Position numbers and translations under genes: made by a program | DNA from: Atherinomorus stipes | Taxonomy: Eukaryota > Chordata > Actinopteri > Atheriniformes > Atherinidae | Assembly (NCBI GenBank): GCA_023101725.1 | Contig: JALJCO010007127.1 | Location: 1 to 64,000, forward strand | Direction: 5' to 3' | DNA: 64,000 nt | Notes under the pieces: model-generated | Database searches by the model: none | Told to the model about the DNA's origin: nothing | Seen by the model: the letters and a program-made list of their open reading frames with translations, nothing else | Shown here: positions 48,901-61,200 of the stretch, one piece after another | Position numbering within the stretch: position 1 is the stretch's first letter | How the letters are laid out: every line of letters starts with the position of its first letter

Positions 48901-50435
48901 GAACTTTCTTTTTTTTTTTTTTTTTTACAATAATGGAGGCCTGTTCTGCCGGTGAATGAAGTACATTCAGAACTAACCTAATTATTGTTAGTTAACCCAC
49001 ACTTACGTTGCAGCCAGCAACTGGTTTAATTAGGTAATAGTTATCTTATAAGTGCTGCAACCCATAAAAACAAGCAGTGTATGCACTTAATGGTTTTACA
49101 ACTGAACTGAAGCACTGTGATAAACGGCACCACTCTCTATCTCGCTAATTAATTAATAATGAATGTGATTACTTTGGCTATAAGCCCTCATTTGGGCCTC
49201 TGATAAGCAAAGATCACATCTCTAAGTAAACAAAAAGATTAAATTCAGCACTATACACATATATAGAACATGTAATTAAGTGTTTTTGACTTGGAAATTT
49301 GAAATAAAGACTTAATTAATTTGGTTCTCAAAGGCCTGAAGCAGCACAGCTCATAAACATTTAGAAATGAAAAAACAACATAAAAAAATGTGTTCCCAAA
49401 GTCTGATATCTATTTCTAGTGGTACAACACAAGTTACTGGGTTGGTGGAGAAACTGCATCTGCAAAATAAACTGAGTCTGGGTTTTACTGTGAGAAACTC
49501 TGATGGGGTTTAACTTCATCTCTAACGTGGCGGAATAGGAATTCACCTTTCCTGTTAAGACAGACGCTAAAATTGGGCCCCTGCTTTAATTTATATCAGC
49601 AATCACTTTTAGTAACCACAATTTATGCCTCATTTTAATAAAACCTGATGCAGCCATTCGCCATAAAAAGATGTTTACTCTTTAGTCATTATTTATCATC
49701 CACTGCTGCCTCTGTGGTATTAAAAATAATGTAGGCCACATTCTTGCAGAAAAAACCTAAGTTACTGCTGGAAGCAGATACTTTAGGGGTAAATAAAACC
49801 TCCATAACAACCCTACAGGTAACCACAACTGTAGGAAAACAAACTCAAGGACACATCTCACGTACATCTTTATGAAATACATGTTGATACATGCATATTT
49901 GTGGTATCTGAGCTCTTCACTGATGCAGCCCAAAATAAAAAAGAAACTGAAAAATGCAAAGGTGAGGTTTCAACCAGCTCCATTTGCCTTTTTTTGTTTT
50001 CTTCTGCAGCTTTTTAATTTCCGTCTTCATCTGTCTGTGTCTCTCACAGGACAGAGAGGGGGAAAGAGAGAAAAAGAAGCCTATTCATCAGTGAGATTTA
50101 ATGCTGCCTCATCCCGCTCAGCACTCTTATCACATGGTGCACATCATAAATAACCTTTACGGGGCAGCGCCTTGGCTAAAACACAAGGGTAACATGTTGC
50201 TCCACATAAACTCCCCATCAGGCATCTCAGAGCTCATTTTCAGCTGCCTGAAAATAATGGCATCAAGGTATTAAAAAAGCTACTGAGAATATAATACAGC
50301 TGAAAAGTTAGATTAAAATACAGAATGCTAGTTTTATGACCAGCTGCAGGCTGGCAAAAGAAGAATCAACAAAAACATAAACCTGAATGAAATACAACCT
50401 GGTGTCCAAAGTAACTGCCCTTTTCTGAGATGCAC
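42910..50435. other. KIAA1217 intron, no recognised genes
   Basis: About 7.5 kb of intron. A worn B-box-like word (GTTTGATTCCC, near 44590) with GGCTGTGGGCACCAGCAAG before it may be a decayed SINE head. A 22-T run at 45370-45391 and a T run at about 48908-48926 could be reversed A tails. No gene is recognised. Confidence 0.5.
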
Positions 50436-50526
50436 TCAGTGGCCACTGTTAGGTTCATCTTGCTTATACTGGGTTGGACCCCCCTTTTGCCTTCATAACT
50501 GCCTTAACTCTTCATGACATTGATTT
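50436..50526. mobile_element. Terminal fragment of a Tc1-like transposon
   Basis: CACTCAGTGGCCACTGTTAG and GGTTGGACCCCCCTTTTGCC with the following TTCATAACTGCCTTAA match the terminal 90 or so bases of a widespread fish Tc1-like element recalled as CACTCAGTGGCCACTTTATT and onward. The rest of that element is absent. Confidence 0.55.
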
Positions 50527-51074
50527 ACAGTTTTTTGAAATAGCAAAAGCACAAAACACAATTCTCTAAACACATTTAATAAAACTAGACTGAAACCATA
50601 AAAATGTTTCACATGAAAACACGCTCTACAAAATGCAACCCTCCTTTTTTTCATTAATGTAAAAATGTTTTGCCTTGCTAAAATACAAGTTACAGAAACG
50701 CCTTTCAAACTAAAGCTCATATGATGCTAAATGCTTGCCACAGTCAGCAAAATTTGAACTCAATGAACAGGTTCTCAGTGGCCACCAATATCCTGGCATT
50801 CAAAAAAGACAACAGGTACTATATTGTACCGTATTGCTGTATTGGTTGCTAGATTTTTACAGTATAGTGGAGTACAACTGGTTGCATCTCAGTAACCTTG
50901 CTATACTGAATAACGTGTCCATTGATGCTTCTAGTGAATGTTTTCCTTTTTGTTTTTACAGCAGTCAAGGTTTTCATACAAGTTAGTACTGTAATACATG
51001 TTTGTCTAGTATTGAGAGAATGTCACGTGGAAGTGAAAGGTGTATGACTGCTAAGCTTACGTGCAGCAAGAGAA
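50527..51074. other. Possible body of a non-autonomous IS630/Tc1-type element
   Basis: The stretch between a Tc1 end and an IS630-like transposase relic shows no clear coding content. Repeated TACTGTA/TACAGTA words near 50820-51000 are the only structure seen. Confidence 0.3.
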
Positions 51075-51233
51075 AACCTTCTCATGGCTATGGACCTGGC
51101 CTATGATGGTTTCCAAAACTACATCTGCCATGCCAGAATATTTTTCTCACATTGTCCGGCAAGGGACAATACTCCCTGCATTACGGATGAGGTTCTATAG
51201 CCCGACCCTGCTAAATGTGATGCTGCAGAATGA
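51075..51233 (+). pseudogene. C-terminal relic of an IS630/Tc1-type transposase
   Basis: One frame reads LAYDGFQNYICHARIFFSHC, then PARDNTPCITDEVL, a stop (TAG), and PDPAKCDAAE. This resembles the C-terminal end of fish IS630-type DDE transposases, recalled as ...GWIRHARRFFPRCLARDNIACDVDEVLWPDP. The Trp codon of the LWPDP motif is now TAG. No catalytic domain is left upstream, so it is a fragment. Confidence 0.55.
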
Positions 51234-51503
51234 TTTGTGGTTTGTGGTATAGTTCCAAAAATAAAAATCACACCCTAAATATTGTCTTTTCTATGAGTAC
51301 TGCTGTGTGTAACAGATGCTTTGTAGTGTTAAGTTCTGATATGGTACAGTCGTGTAAAAACTACTTTCTGTCGAACAATAGACTGTTCATATGAAACACA
51401 AAAATACATGAATGAACATGAACACAAATACATGAATTAAAATAGATGTTTTTTTCCTGAGAAAAATGTTGACGTTCAACAATTTTTCCCCTTCTGCTGT
51501 AAA
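51234..51503. other. Intron sequence
   Basis: No feature recognised between the transposase relic and the GATA array. Confidence 0.4.
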
Positions 51504-51617
<114 letters not shown>

Positions 51618-52447
51618 TTTTCTGGATCTTTTAATAAAAAATGAAGTTCTTTGCAATTTTTCATTGAGAATTGTTCCCCTACGATCGTTGAACTACTTGT
51701 CTGAGTCGTTAAACTCTGCTCAACTTTACTTCTTCAGCCTTATATATATAAAACTCTTTTTATACACAATCCTGTTCCTGAACTGTTGGCAAATTAGTTA
51801 CATGTCAGATGTCACCATCAGCATTTTCATTTTAAGAGTTAAAGAATTTTTCCTGTCCTATGTTGCTTCAGTCCTTTGAAAATGAAACTAAATGAAAAAT
51901 TAGCAATGGTGCAAAAAAATGTGACTGTGGAAGTCAGACATTTGTTGTCTTTACCTTTTTCAATTAAATATCACTGCATCGTTTTTATTTACAATTAACA
52001 ATGTCCCGCCTATTTTATAAACATGTTTTTGTAAGTTTTCTAACTGGATCACAGATGAAAATTCATTGTCAAGCGGTGTTTTAAGAAATCTAAGTTTCCT
52101 TTTGATCCTCGCTGTTTGCTGAGCTGTGCTGCTGCCACAGCAGATACACTGTGTTCACAGTCTACTGTCACTTTTACTGCTGGAAACTGGGACAGACAAA
52201 AGCACTTCTGAGGCACTAAAAAGTGCTGCTGCTGTGAAATGGCAGAGAAGACAACCTACTAAAGTCTAAGAGAAAACTTAAGATGACCATGATGTTTTAT
52301 GGACATGTAAAATGCTTTTGTGTTGTTCTTGCTCCAACTGATTCAGAAAAGGGGTGAATTTTATCCCTGTGCAGATATGACAATATTCCAACCTGATGCA
52401 CGCATCTCTCCCAACAACGGGGCCACCAGAAAGTAAATATTAACCTT

Positions 52448-52570
52448 TAGGGGTGCGAGAAAATGAGAAATATTGTGATATTTTATGTTGCAATATTGTA
52501 TTGACATCAAAAAGTGGTGTTGATATTTTTTCTAACAAAATCTCGCAAGATCTCGTTGTTCTATCAGCAC
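52448..52570. mobile_element. Fold-back MITE (copy C), truncated
   Basis: It begins TAGGGGTGCGAGAAAA and contains AATATTGTGATATTTTATG and CTAACAAAATCTCGCAAGAT, matching the left half of copies A and B. The right half is missing. It ends about 100 bp before the LINE pseudogene. Confidence 0.6.
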
Positions 52571-52665
52571 CAGTCCAGCATGTAAAAAAGTCACTGTTTT
52601 TCTGAAGAAAGTCATGCGACAACGGTGCAGCATGCTGCTGCTACAGCTATTAAGCTGCTCATGTC

Positions 52666-53720
52666 TTGTTTAAAGTAGTTGGTCAGTGGTTATCTCCAGA
52701 AATGGCTGGGCCTCCCACACAGCCTCACCAGCACTGCACTGGATGGGGTGAGCAACATCCTGCAGCTCCCCTTCAATGGCCTGACCGAAGAGTTAATGGT
52801 GCTACGCACCAGAGAAGCCCTTCAATATAGGGACTCCAGGAACAGCGAGGTGTCATCAGTTGGAATCGAGGTGAGAAAGGGGATGAAGTGGAAGGCAGGA
52901 GAAGCAGTGGAGGTGGCAGAGTCTCGCCTCAGACAAAAGGCACTGGTGGGCACCGTGGCGACTGGCAGAGCAGACCTTGGGTACTTCCCAAAAACCCCGA
53001 TCAGCCAGGTAGAGAAAGACACCATCTGATCCAGGAAGAGGTCCGAGCAGGCGTGGAGGAAGAGCGAGTGAGCAGGGCGGTGGGACTGCGGCAGCAGGGA
53101 GCGTGGACAAGGTGGGAGAGTGTGCTACAGCGCAGGGAGAAGAGCGAGACACCCTCCTGTCTTCTTTGCGCAGGAAGAGGCTCATTAGAACATCTCCTCT
53201 ACTGCTGAGCGAAGGCCCTGGCTAATGGCCACTATCATTGGTGCCATGACTAGGTGTTCAAGGCTACTGCTCAGAGCTTAGCCTCAGGCATCAGCTCCTG
53301 CAAACACCACCAAGCGCCAAAGAAGACTGTCCCCTTCATTAAAGCTAGAGAGAAACTCCAAGCACACCAGCAGATAACAACAGGCCTCCTCCACATGGCA
53401 ACAGACTGGCAGCTGCAAGTCGACCTGGGAAAGCAGCTGAGATTCCCCCAGCAAACTGCTACAACACCTCTCCGTCCAGACATGGTCATCACTTCTGAGG
53501 CTTCAAAACACCTGATCATTCTGGAATTAACGGTGCCCTGGGAGGAGCGAATTGAGGAAGCCAATGAGGAAAAACGAGCCAAGTACCAGGAGCTGGTACT
53601 TGGCATTGGCATCATAAGAGTAGGCCAGTGTTGCGTAACAACCCCTACTGATCGGGTGGGAAATTGCACTCCGTGTCTGGCACCATGACGGAGAACTAAG
53701 AAGGTGGGAGGGGTCTCCAT
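52666..53720 (+). pseudogene. RLE-type LINE relic: C-terminal half of the ORF
   Basis: Three overlapping or adjacent frames encode the end of a non-LTR retrotransposon protein with a restriction-enzyme-like endonuclease. In order: LQKWLGLPHSL... and ALQYRDSRN... (52679-53029); EEVRAGVEEERVSRAVGLRQ and a CCHC knuckle CLLCAGRGSLEHLLYC (52888-53208); then the nuclease motif PDMVITSEASKHLIILELTV followed by PWEERIEEANEEKRAKYQEL (53254-53688). Damage includes a frameshift near 53,000, loss of roughly 40 codons between the RAVGLRQQGAW block and the CCHC knuckle, and stops at 53206 (TGA) and 53251 (TAG). The reverse transcriptase core is absent, as in a 5'-truncated insertion. I assign it to the RLE-bearing LINEs (R2/R4/NeSL-like) but not to a named family. 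Confidence 0.85.
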
Positions 53721-53992
53721 CGTTATGCAGCTGGATAACGCATTACGCAGTCGGAGAAGTATACTGTAGCCTTAAGATGCTTAAGATTACTTACTATGGA
53801 AGACAAACTTTAGTGCTTTTAAATCAGGTGAAAAATTCTTTTATTTGCCAGTGTTTTTAATTAAGATACAGTTTTCCCCTTTTTTCAAAAGACATTTTCT
53901 CACATATGTACATTTATAGTGATGATGATAATGATGATGGTAATGATTAGGTATTTTCTGTTGATGTCTACTTAATAATATATACCTTACAG

Positions 53993-54738
53993 TAGGGCTG
54001 TGTGATATACTGATATGATATTTACATATATCGTTTGCGATATGAGTTGTGCAAATTTTTTTGCTTTATTTTTTTTTTCAAATGACCCAGCTGCACCTCG
54101 ACTGACTACAAAGAGGTCACCTGATTATTTAAATAAGAGTGGGAAAAAATATCGATACACTGAGGTATTGCAATATTTTCATATGCCCATACCATATCTA
54201 TATTTAAAAACGCGGTATTGATCTATTTTACTAACAAAATCTCACGAGATATCATCGTTTTGTTATTAAAATCTCATGAGATTTCACGAAATTCTGCAAG
54301 GTTTCGTAACAAAACAATGATATCTTGCGAGATTTCATTGGTAAAATAAATCAATACCACATTATTAGATATAAATATGGTATCAGCATATGAAAATATG
54401 GCAATATTTCAGTGTATCGATATTTTTCCCCACCCCTATTATTTGAATTGTCTGGAAGACAATCCTTCCCAAGACTTTTACAAAGAAATCATAAAAAACC
54501 ATCCAACTATCGACTTCGATTTAACAAACATTTCAAACCGGTGTTTTGTCAATTCCATCACTGCAGTGGAGCAATACATTTATGCTAAACATGTTTCAAT
54601 ACTAAGAAACAGGTGTTTGATATGAAATGAAACTTTCAGACAAATAAGTGTAAAAATACCGGTATATAGGCTATCGTATATCGTCATCTAAAATAAATAT
54701 ATTGTGATATGATATCTGGTTCATATCACCCAGCCCTA
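53993..54738. mobile_element. Second non-autonomous hAT element, with nested MITE
   Basis: The ends are TAGGGCTGTGTGATAT (53993-54008) and ATATCACCCAGCCCTA (54723-54738), inverted with small differences. The flanks share CTTACAG on both sides (CCTTACAG on the left, TCTTACAG on the right), fitting an 8-bp hAT target duplication. Its ends differ from the hAT at 7424, so it is a different subfamily. About 305 bp of the interior is a separate fold-back MITE. Confidence 0.78.
54134..54438. mobile_element. Fold-back MITE (copy B) nested in the second hAT
   Basis: The left arm GTGGGAAAAAATATCGATAC matches the inverted right arm ending ATTTTTCCCCACCCCTA. Flanks TTATTTAAA and TTATTTGAA are a good 8-9 bp target duplication with one mismatch. 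The internal word order (CATATGAAAATAT, AACAAAATCTC, GAGATTTC, GGTATTGATCTATTTTACTA) is the same as in copy A. Confidence 0.75.
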
Positions 54739-54779
54739 TCTTACAGTATGTAATTCACTCTGTTTCTCTGTATTACAGG

Positions 54780-54960
54780 TAGTTCTGGTTCTGTATTTTG
54801 TTTTAATTCTTTTATTCAAATCTCTTTTATTTTCATAATGTTTTTATTCTTCTATTCAGTTTCTTTTGCACCTTGCTGTAGTGATTTTAATGTTTTATAA
54901 ACACCACTTTGAGTTGTCTTGGATGAAATATCCTATAGAAATAAACCTGCCTTGCCTTAT
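54780..54960 (+). mobile_element. LINE 3' UTR fragment
   Basis: The end reads CACTTTGAGTTGTCTTGG and CTATAGAAATAAACCTGCC then TTGCCTT. This is the usual form of many fish LINE 3' ends (a CACTTTGAATTG word, a CTATATAAATAAA word, a short tandem tail). No ORF is attached. Confidence 0.55.
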
Positions 54961-57678
54961 ATGATTAAATTCAAATGAACAAATTGTTGGGTAGTGACTG
55001 ATTTTTCTTATATCTTATTATAGATATGGTTTAGTTAAAGAACATTCAACCACAAAATTAGGTAAATGTCAGTGCAGAACATGAACTTGGAATCAGGATG
55101 GTGAAAGGTAGGGAAATAAATTTTCTGAAAAGAATGGTTTAACTGGTTTAGATAGAAAAAACAGGAAGAAAAAAAACACAAGTCTCATATGATGCTTCCT
55201 GTAGATCTTGAAATGGCAAATAACACAACAAAACATCTGTGCTTAACTTTGAATTCCCCACTTACTGCCTAATCACATGTTTTAACTTCCTCATCATGAT
55301 CATGTGGATGACACTCAATACAGGAGGATGATAGAATTAGTCAGCAATTACATTCACTCTCAAGGCAATTTCATTTAACAGAATGGTTCAAGTTTTTTTC
55401 CCAATGCTTTTTAAACTTTCTTGCCAATACTTGATAAGAGGCAATACCAAGCAGACATAAAACTTAAGCCATATGAGTCAAAAACATGAACTCTTTTGAT
55501 ATGTGAATGTGAATGGATAATGCATAAAAGTCCTCATGAAAACAAAAGGGGTTGTTTTACGTGAATTTGAGTTAAGCAAGTTTAAAAATGAGGGGAAAAG
55601 TCTTTAAATGTGCTGTTGGCCATATTTATTTTATTTATTTATTTTTATCACTGACATGACTCCATGAGCTTCAAAAAAGGCAACTCAGCTGGGGCCGAAG
55701 GTTTCGCTGTGTGGCCTGTCTTTTTGCTGTGCTAAGCTAACAATTGAACTATTTCAGATCGAACAATAATACATTTTGATGTACTCCTTTTATATAAACT
55801 GGATCAACATTGTATCAACATTAATGAAATATAATTTTAGATGTGTTGGCAGATTTAGCTTATTTTCCTCCATTTCCACCTTTATCAGTACTATAAGCTA
55901 TAGTAATTTGATTTCCCCTCTCCCTCCAGCTTGAAATAGAGCCTTACTTACAGAGCTTACTTACTTACTAATAGTTGGGAAGCTAAATGTTAAACAAAAG
56001 CAGAATACAATGATTTTCAGATAATCTATTTGATAGTGAATAAAACAAAAACATCGAATCATATGCGAAAATATTAAAATTATTCCAGTTTTAGAAAATA
56101 TATACTTAGAGATGGTTAGGACAGATGCAACAAATGACTGAACAACTACTGTTGTACATGGTCCTAATACTATCAAAATAGTAATCATTTAATGAAATAA
56201 AAACACCTTGTTGGGGTAGCATTAGGTAGCTATAGAAAACCTCAAAAATGCAAACTTTCGAAGGGATGGGGAGGAGTTCACAACCATGTGTAAGAGCTCT
56301 CATACATCAAGCCAACAAAAGGTTATCAGGCTCATCCGGAGCATCAATGAAAACCTTTTTCTCTTAAATTTTCCCTCTTCGTCATCATTGTAGGACTGCA
56401 TTGGCATTTTTTTCTACAGACAATTAAGAACACTGAATTGCCTGTCTGATTGGCTGTCCAGTGTTGTGACTATGCATTTTGGCAATAACGTGGACATGTG
56501 TGTAGAAACTGAAGATCATGAGTAAAGAAAGTGAAGACCAACTGATTACCAGGACTCAAGAAACACCACTTCTTTATGGCACAACCAAAACCAAAAAGCA
56601 CACACAGATGTTTTAATGTATTTTTTTTTTCTATTTGTTTCTCTTATTTCTCTTACTACAGTATGTTACCTATCCTGTGGCCCGTTTACACGTGACGATT
56701 AGACTCCCTGGTCAACAGGTGGAAGTTACCCCTGTGGTGTGTTCAAGTGTTATTTTATTTGCCCAACAATGACAGCACAGAGGCCTCTCATTGTGGTTGT
56801 TTTTTTCTCATTCATTTTGGTGAAAGAAAGACTTGAAACCATGTTAGCAAAACATTCAATAATTCAAGAATCGTTAATCATTAAGCAGTATTCCACACTT
56901 TTCAAAATGTTGCACAAATTCTTTCATTTTAACTAAACCTTAATCTAAGTTCAGGATAATAGTAGAGACTCTAACCTTCAATTTTTATCTGAATGCTGCA
57001 TGGACCGAAAAACTTTAGTTACATAAACCAAACATTCTCCAAATAAGAAGATGATGTAATTGAGTGATAATACCAGCTGTGCAATTTAAACTAGACATAT
57101 AACTGGAAATTCAGCTCCCTACGACCTGTTCATGTGGAACAAAAAACACAACAGGACGCTCAGCTGGAATTATCTGAACTGCTGAGATATGAGTGTGTGA
57201 GTATTTAACAGTATAGACATCTCGCAGTTTGTGTGTACATTCATTCAAGCATATGGGCAACAAATCGAAAGATATAAGCACTCAAACACATACCAGCACA
57301 CATACCATATCACATTTGCCTGAAAGGCAAAAGGGTGTAAGAAGGGAAATAGAGACATATTGATTTCTCTGTCAACTCTGAGAGGAAACCCTGAGGGAGC
57401 TTTTGCATCTGCTTAAACTGCTTAGTTGGGTGCATTAGCCACATTTATGCTTTGAGCTTGAACATACACATGAGAAAAAAAAAGAAAAACAATGTTCTAG
57501 TGTGATATCTTCTTTGAAAAGGATTTTATACCACACTTAGATGAGAATACACTGATATGTTATCAAGCCAAACAACAGGTTGTGGTGGAAAGTCGTACAT
57601 AAAAGATGCAGATATGAAGTTTTTACATCAGTAAGTAAATACTTCAGGACTGGAAGTTAGGGCAGTCATGACACAGAT
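54961..57678. other. KIAA1217 intron, no recognised genes
   Basis: Ordinary AT-rich intron. Nothing identified. Confidence 0.6.
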
Positions 57679-58283
57679 TTAGGGCGCAATCAGAAAGCAT
57701 AGTCTGCGAGTCTCGGTCCGTTTGGGGACTCGGTCCGGTTGGGGGTGGGGGTGGTCTTCCGGACCGAGATCGCGTTCACGTTGCACTATTGCCAAACGAG
57801 CCAAACGGGCCAAGAATGAGAATCTCAGGTGGCGCTGCTCTAAGATTCACCGTAGGTGAGGACAAGACGCACGTACAAGAAGGTTCTCACAACTTCTGTT
57901 CCCTCCACAAAGCAACATTATTTTTGTACGAGGAGCTGGATATGCTTTCATCAGATCAAATATCGATTAAAGCTTTTACTTCCTCGTAAGTCCACATCTG
58001 ACCACGAGCCATCTTTAGAAGTACTGCAGTCCCTCACGAGTGTTTGTTGTCGTAGCGTTTACCCACGTTGTCCAACGCTTGACCCACAATGCCAATGCAA
58101 TTTGTAGTCCACTTCCTGTCTTTGGTTCACCTGAATTGGACCGAGACCTGCGTTTGTAGGCGGACCCAGTCCGGTTGTTTGTTCCAGATCAGAGTTGCGC
58201 ATTCACAACTCCCCAAACGAAGCGGACTTTCAAAGCAAACGGACTCTGATTCGAATCAGAAAAGCTTTGTGAATGCGACCTAA
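57679..58283. mobile_element. 605-bp terminal-inverted-repeat element, family uncertain
   Basis: The left end TTAGGGCGCAATCAGAAAGC (57679-57698) matches the inverted right end TTAGGTCGCATTCACAAAGC (58283 back to 58264) at 17 of 20 positions. Further inside, GTCCGTTTGGGGA-type words recur in opposite orientation. CpG is markedly denser than in the flanking intron. Open frames (57789-57989, 57856-58107) have no known domain. A non-autonomous Harbinger-type element is possible, but the target duplication is unclear. Confidence 0.65.
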
Positions 58284-61200
58284 GACCCTTGTTTTATCTT
58301 TAATCTGGCATGAACAGAAACTTAATTTCCTATGTTGTCTGTCTCTGAGAACAGGACAGATGAAACATTATGTAGGAATCACTGCAATCTTGAAATAAAA
58401 ATGCACACTAACCAGTCCCTATAAGGGGGATTCATAGTCGACAAAATGAATGGTCACATAACTTTTTTCCTTTCTTCTTGCTCAGTGGCATCATTATTAT
58501 TCGTTTGTGATTGATGGATGAATCACATCCACTCATTTTCTGAACACAGACCCCAGGTCAATGAGCACACCATTAACTCACCAAGTCTTGTGTTGGTAAT
58601 GACTCATCAGACTGATCTTCAGTCACTGGGTACATATTGACAAGCCAAGGACAAAGGTAAGTTGTCTCCCACAGCTGAGAAAACATTCCAGCATTGTTAC
58701 TTCCTCCTTTTCAGCTTTCAAGAGAAAAGCTCATTTAACTGACTTTTGTCAATAGTTGGATAAAATCTTTAACCTGAACAAAAGCAAATATCTGAGTGGG
58801 TGACATAAAGCAACATAAATGGATGGAAAATGCTATTTCCTGTGGTCCATTTGTTCCTCTTTGACTTATTTCACCTTATAAAACAGACTGTACTATAATG
58901 CAACAAAGAAGACACCCTCTGTATGCCAGTATTGGTCACCTTTTCCAACTTTGTTATTATTCACATTGAACAAACGTGGGTAGTTTAGTGCTGTCCCATT
59001 CGCTTTACTCACTCTCCCTGAAGAAAGATGCTGCTAAAGCTTTGTGAGAGGCACTGCTGGCTTAGAGGCACAACAACTTTTTGGGACGCTCTGGCCTGAG
59101 AATGTGCAGTCTGAATTGGGGCAACATGCAGACTTGATTTGGTTTGAGTCCCTTGACTTGAGGCAGTGTACTTGTGTTGACCCTGGAGAATAGTTCAAAC
59201 TGTATCTGGGCTTGGTTTTTCTTTCCTCTAGCCAGAGTAAATTACTCTGTATGAAAAGATGGCTGAGTAGATTACAACAGGCGCAAAGGATTTGACATAT
59301 TTTCTTGGTTATAAGAATAAGAATGGCATGATATCACTACAAGTGAATCATGTGAATCTGTATCAATTTTGTGACTGTTCATTTCAACTAAGAGTGAGAG
59401 TTTAGCTTGAAATCAGCCACGTACCGTCAATTTAGCAAGTCAATCAAAAAAAGTGAAGTGTGGTTTGTTCAAGAAAAAAAGAGGAAAGAAAAACAAAAGT
59501 TTAAATTCCCTCTCCACAGAATAAAAAACACTTCAAAGATGCTCCAAAGTATGTCAGAATTATCCTTTTCTTAAACTGATATGTCAAGTAATAGAACAGA
59601 TTTCCAATTAATATAAAATATGTATCAGTTTTCCAAATGTTGTTCATTCATGCAGCCTTTGTGATAGATGTCAAACATTAAAAAAGCCTTAGATAACTGG
59701 TGGGTTTAGGAGTCTCAAGAGGCTGCAATTAATGTAATCCCCTCTCTCAGCTTCAGAGACAAAGCAATGACTGGGCTGGGTCACATCTCAGTTGTAAAAC
59801 TCATCCCCACTAAGCTGTTCAATCAACTTTCTTCCTAAAAGTAAGGCAATAATAACTAAATTAGTCACAGAGAAACACAGTGCATACATTATTGATAACA
59901 AGTGCGCAAAACTGACACAATGCACTGAGCAATAAGCATGTACGAGCATGCTACTCTTTCCTCAGCAATGATTCACATCCGTCCACATGCTGTAACACAG
60001 TTATCAACAGGCAGACAGGTACATGTAGACTGAAATGGTTGAAATGTCTCAAAGACCTCTTATAGTTGACAACATGCTGAGGCAACCACGCTCATACTGA
60101 TGTGGTTGGTTACACAACTTGCAAAAGCATGATCTAGACACAGCAAAACATTAGTAACTGTGCCTACCTAACCACACTGTCTTTAGTTTCTTTTATCAAG
60201 TCACATTCTCAATCAGCGGGAGGTGAGGTCATCAAGAATCTGAGCGCCTCAAGGACAAATCCCTGCTTGATTGGTTACTGGATCAAACATCCATATGAGT
60301 AGCCTATACATAGGATGAAAACCTTTTGGTCAAGACTGAAAAAAAGTTTTAAGATACGGTAGCAAAAACCGATAGGAGACCATGTGAGACATTTACTCAT
60401 TGGCAGTCTAAACTTTTTTAGGTGTTAACTTTTCCATAACATTTTCATCAACTGGTTTGACTTAACTACTTATGATGTTCACACATGCTTCCAGCCATGG
60501 AATTTTAGACATAAGTGTACATTAAAAGGCAAATGTCTGAGTCCATCAGAGCAGGACATTGTCCAGACTGCCAGCTTCCTTGTGTAAAACATGGGCAATG
60601 TTCAAATAAGAGCATGCGCGTTGTAAGTCTCTACCCAGAGTTATGGCGAATGTAAGTTGATGCTGCTTATTGAGCTTTTTCCTGCTTTTTCCTATACTTT
60701 CTTTTCCAGATAAAAGTAAACATGTGGTATTATTACGGTAACAAACATGATTTTGGAAAAGGTGGTAGCTTCATGCACCATCTTTAAAGTTCTGTAAACT
60801 GTGAGTGCTATTCAGTGATTCCTAAGACATATTTTTAGCATCATACCCATAGTCTTGTGTACTCCACCCAAGCCCTACTGGGAGTACGAGTAGTGATTAA
60901 GGCATCTCACATGGACATGAATATCCTGCTGTGTATGGAAAGGCAACAGAGGGCAAGGTCTGCTGAGAGTTCCCATGTGGTAACAACTTTGGATTGCTTC
61001 AATAATGCCGCTAATGCTTACAGATAGCCTTAAAACAATGGAGAGTAAAATCATTAAATGGCATCAATGGAAATTAAAAGTTGTAGGGTGTTTTATTACT
61101 TTGTCTGGTGTGAACAGTAAGATCATGGTGACAGATCGTGGTAATCAGCAGGAAGAATATTCTCTCATTTTCTAGAAAAAAGTAACACATTTGAATAGCT

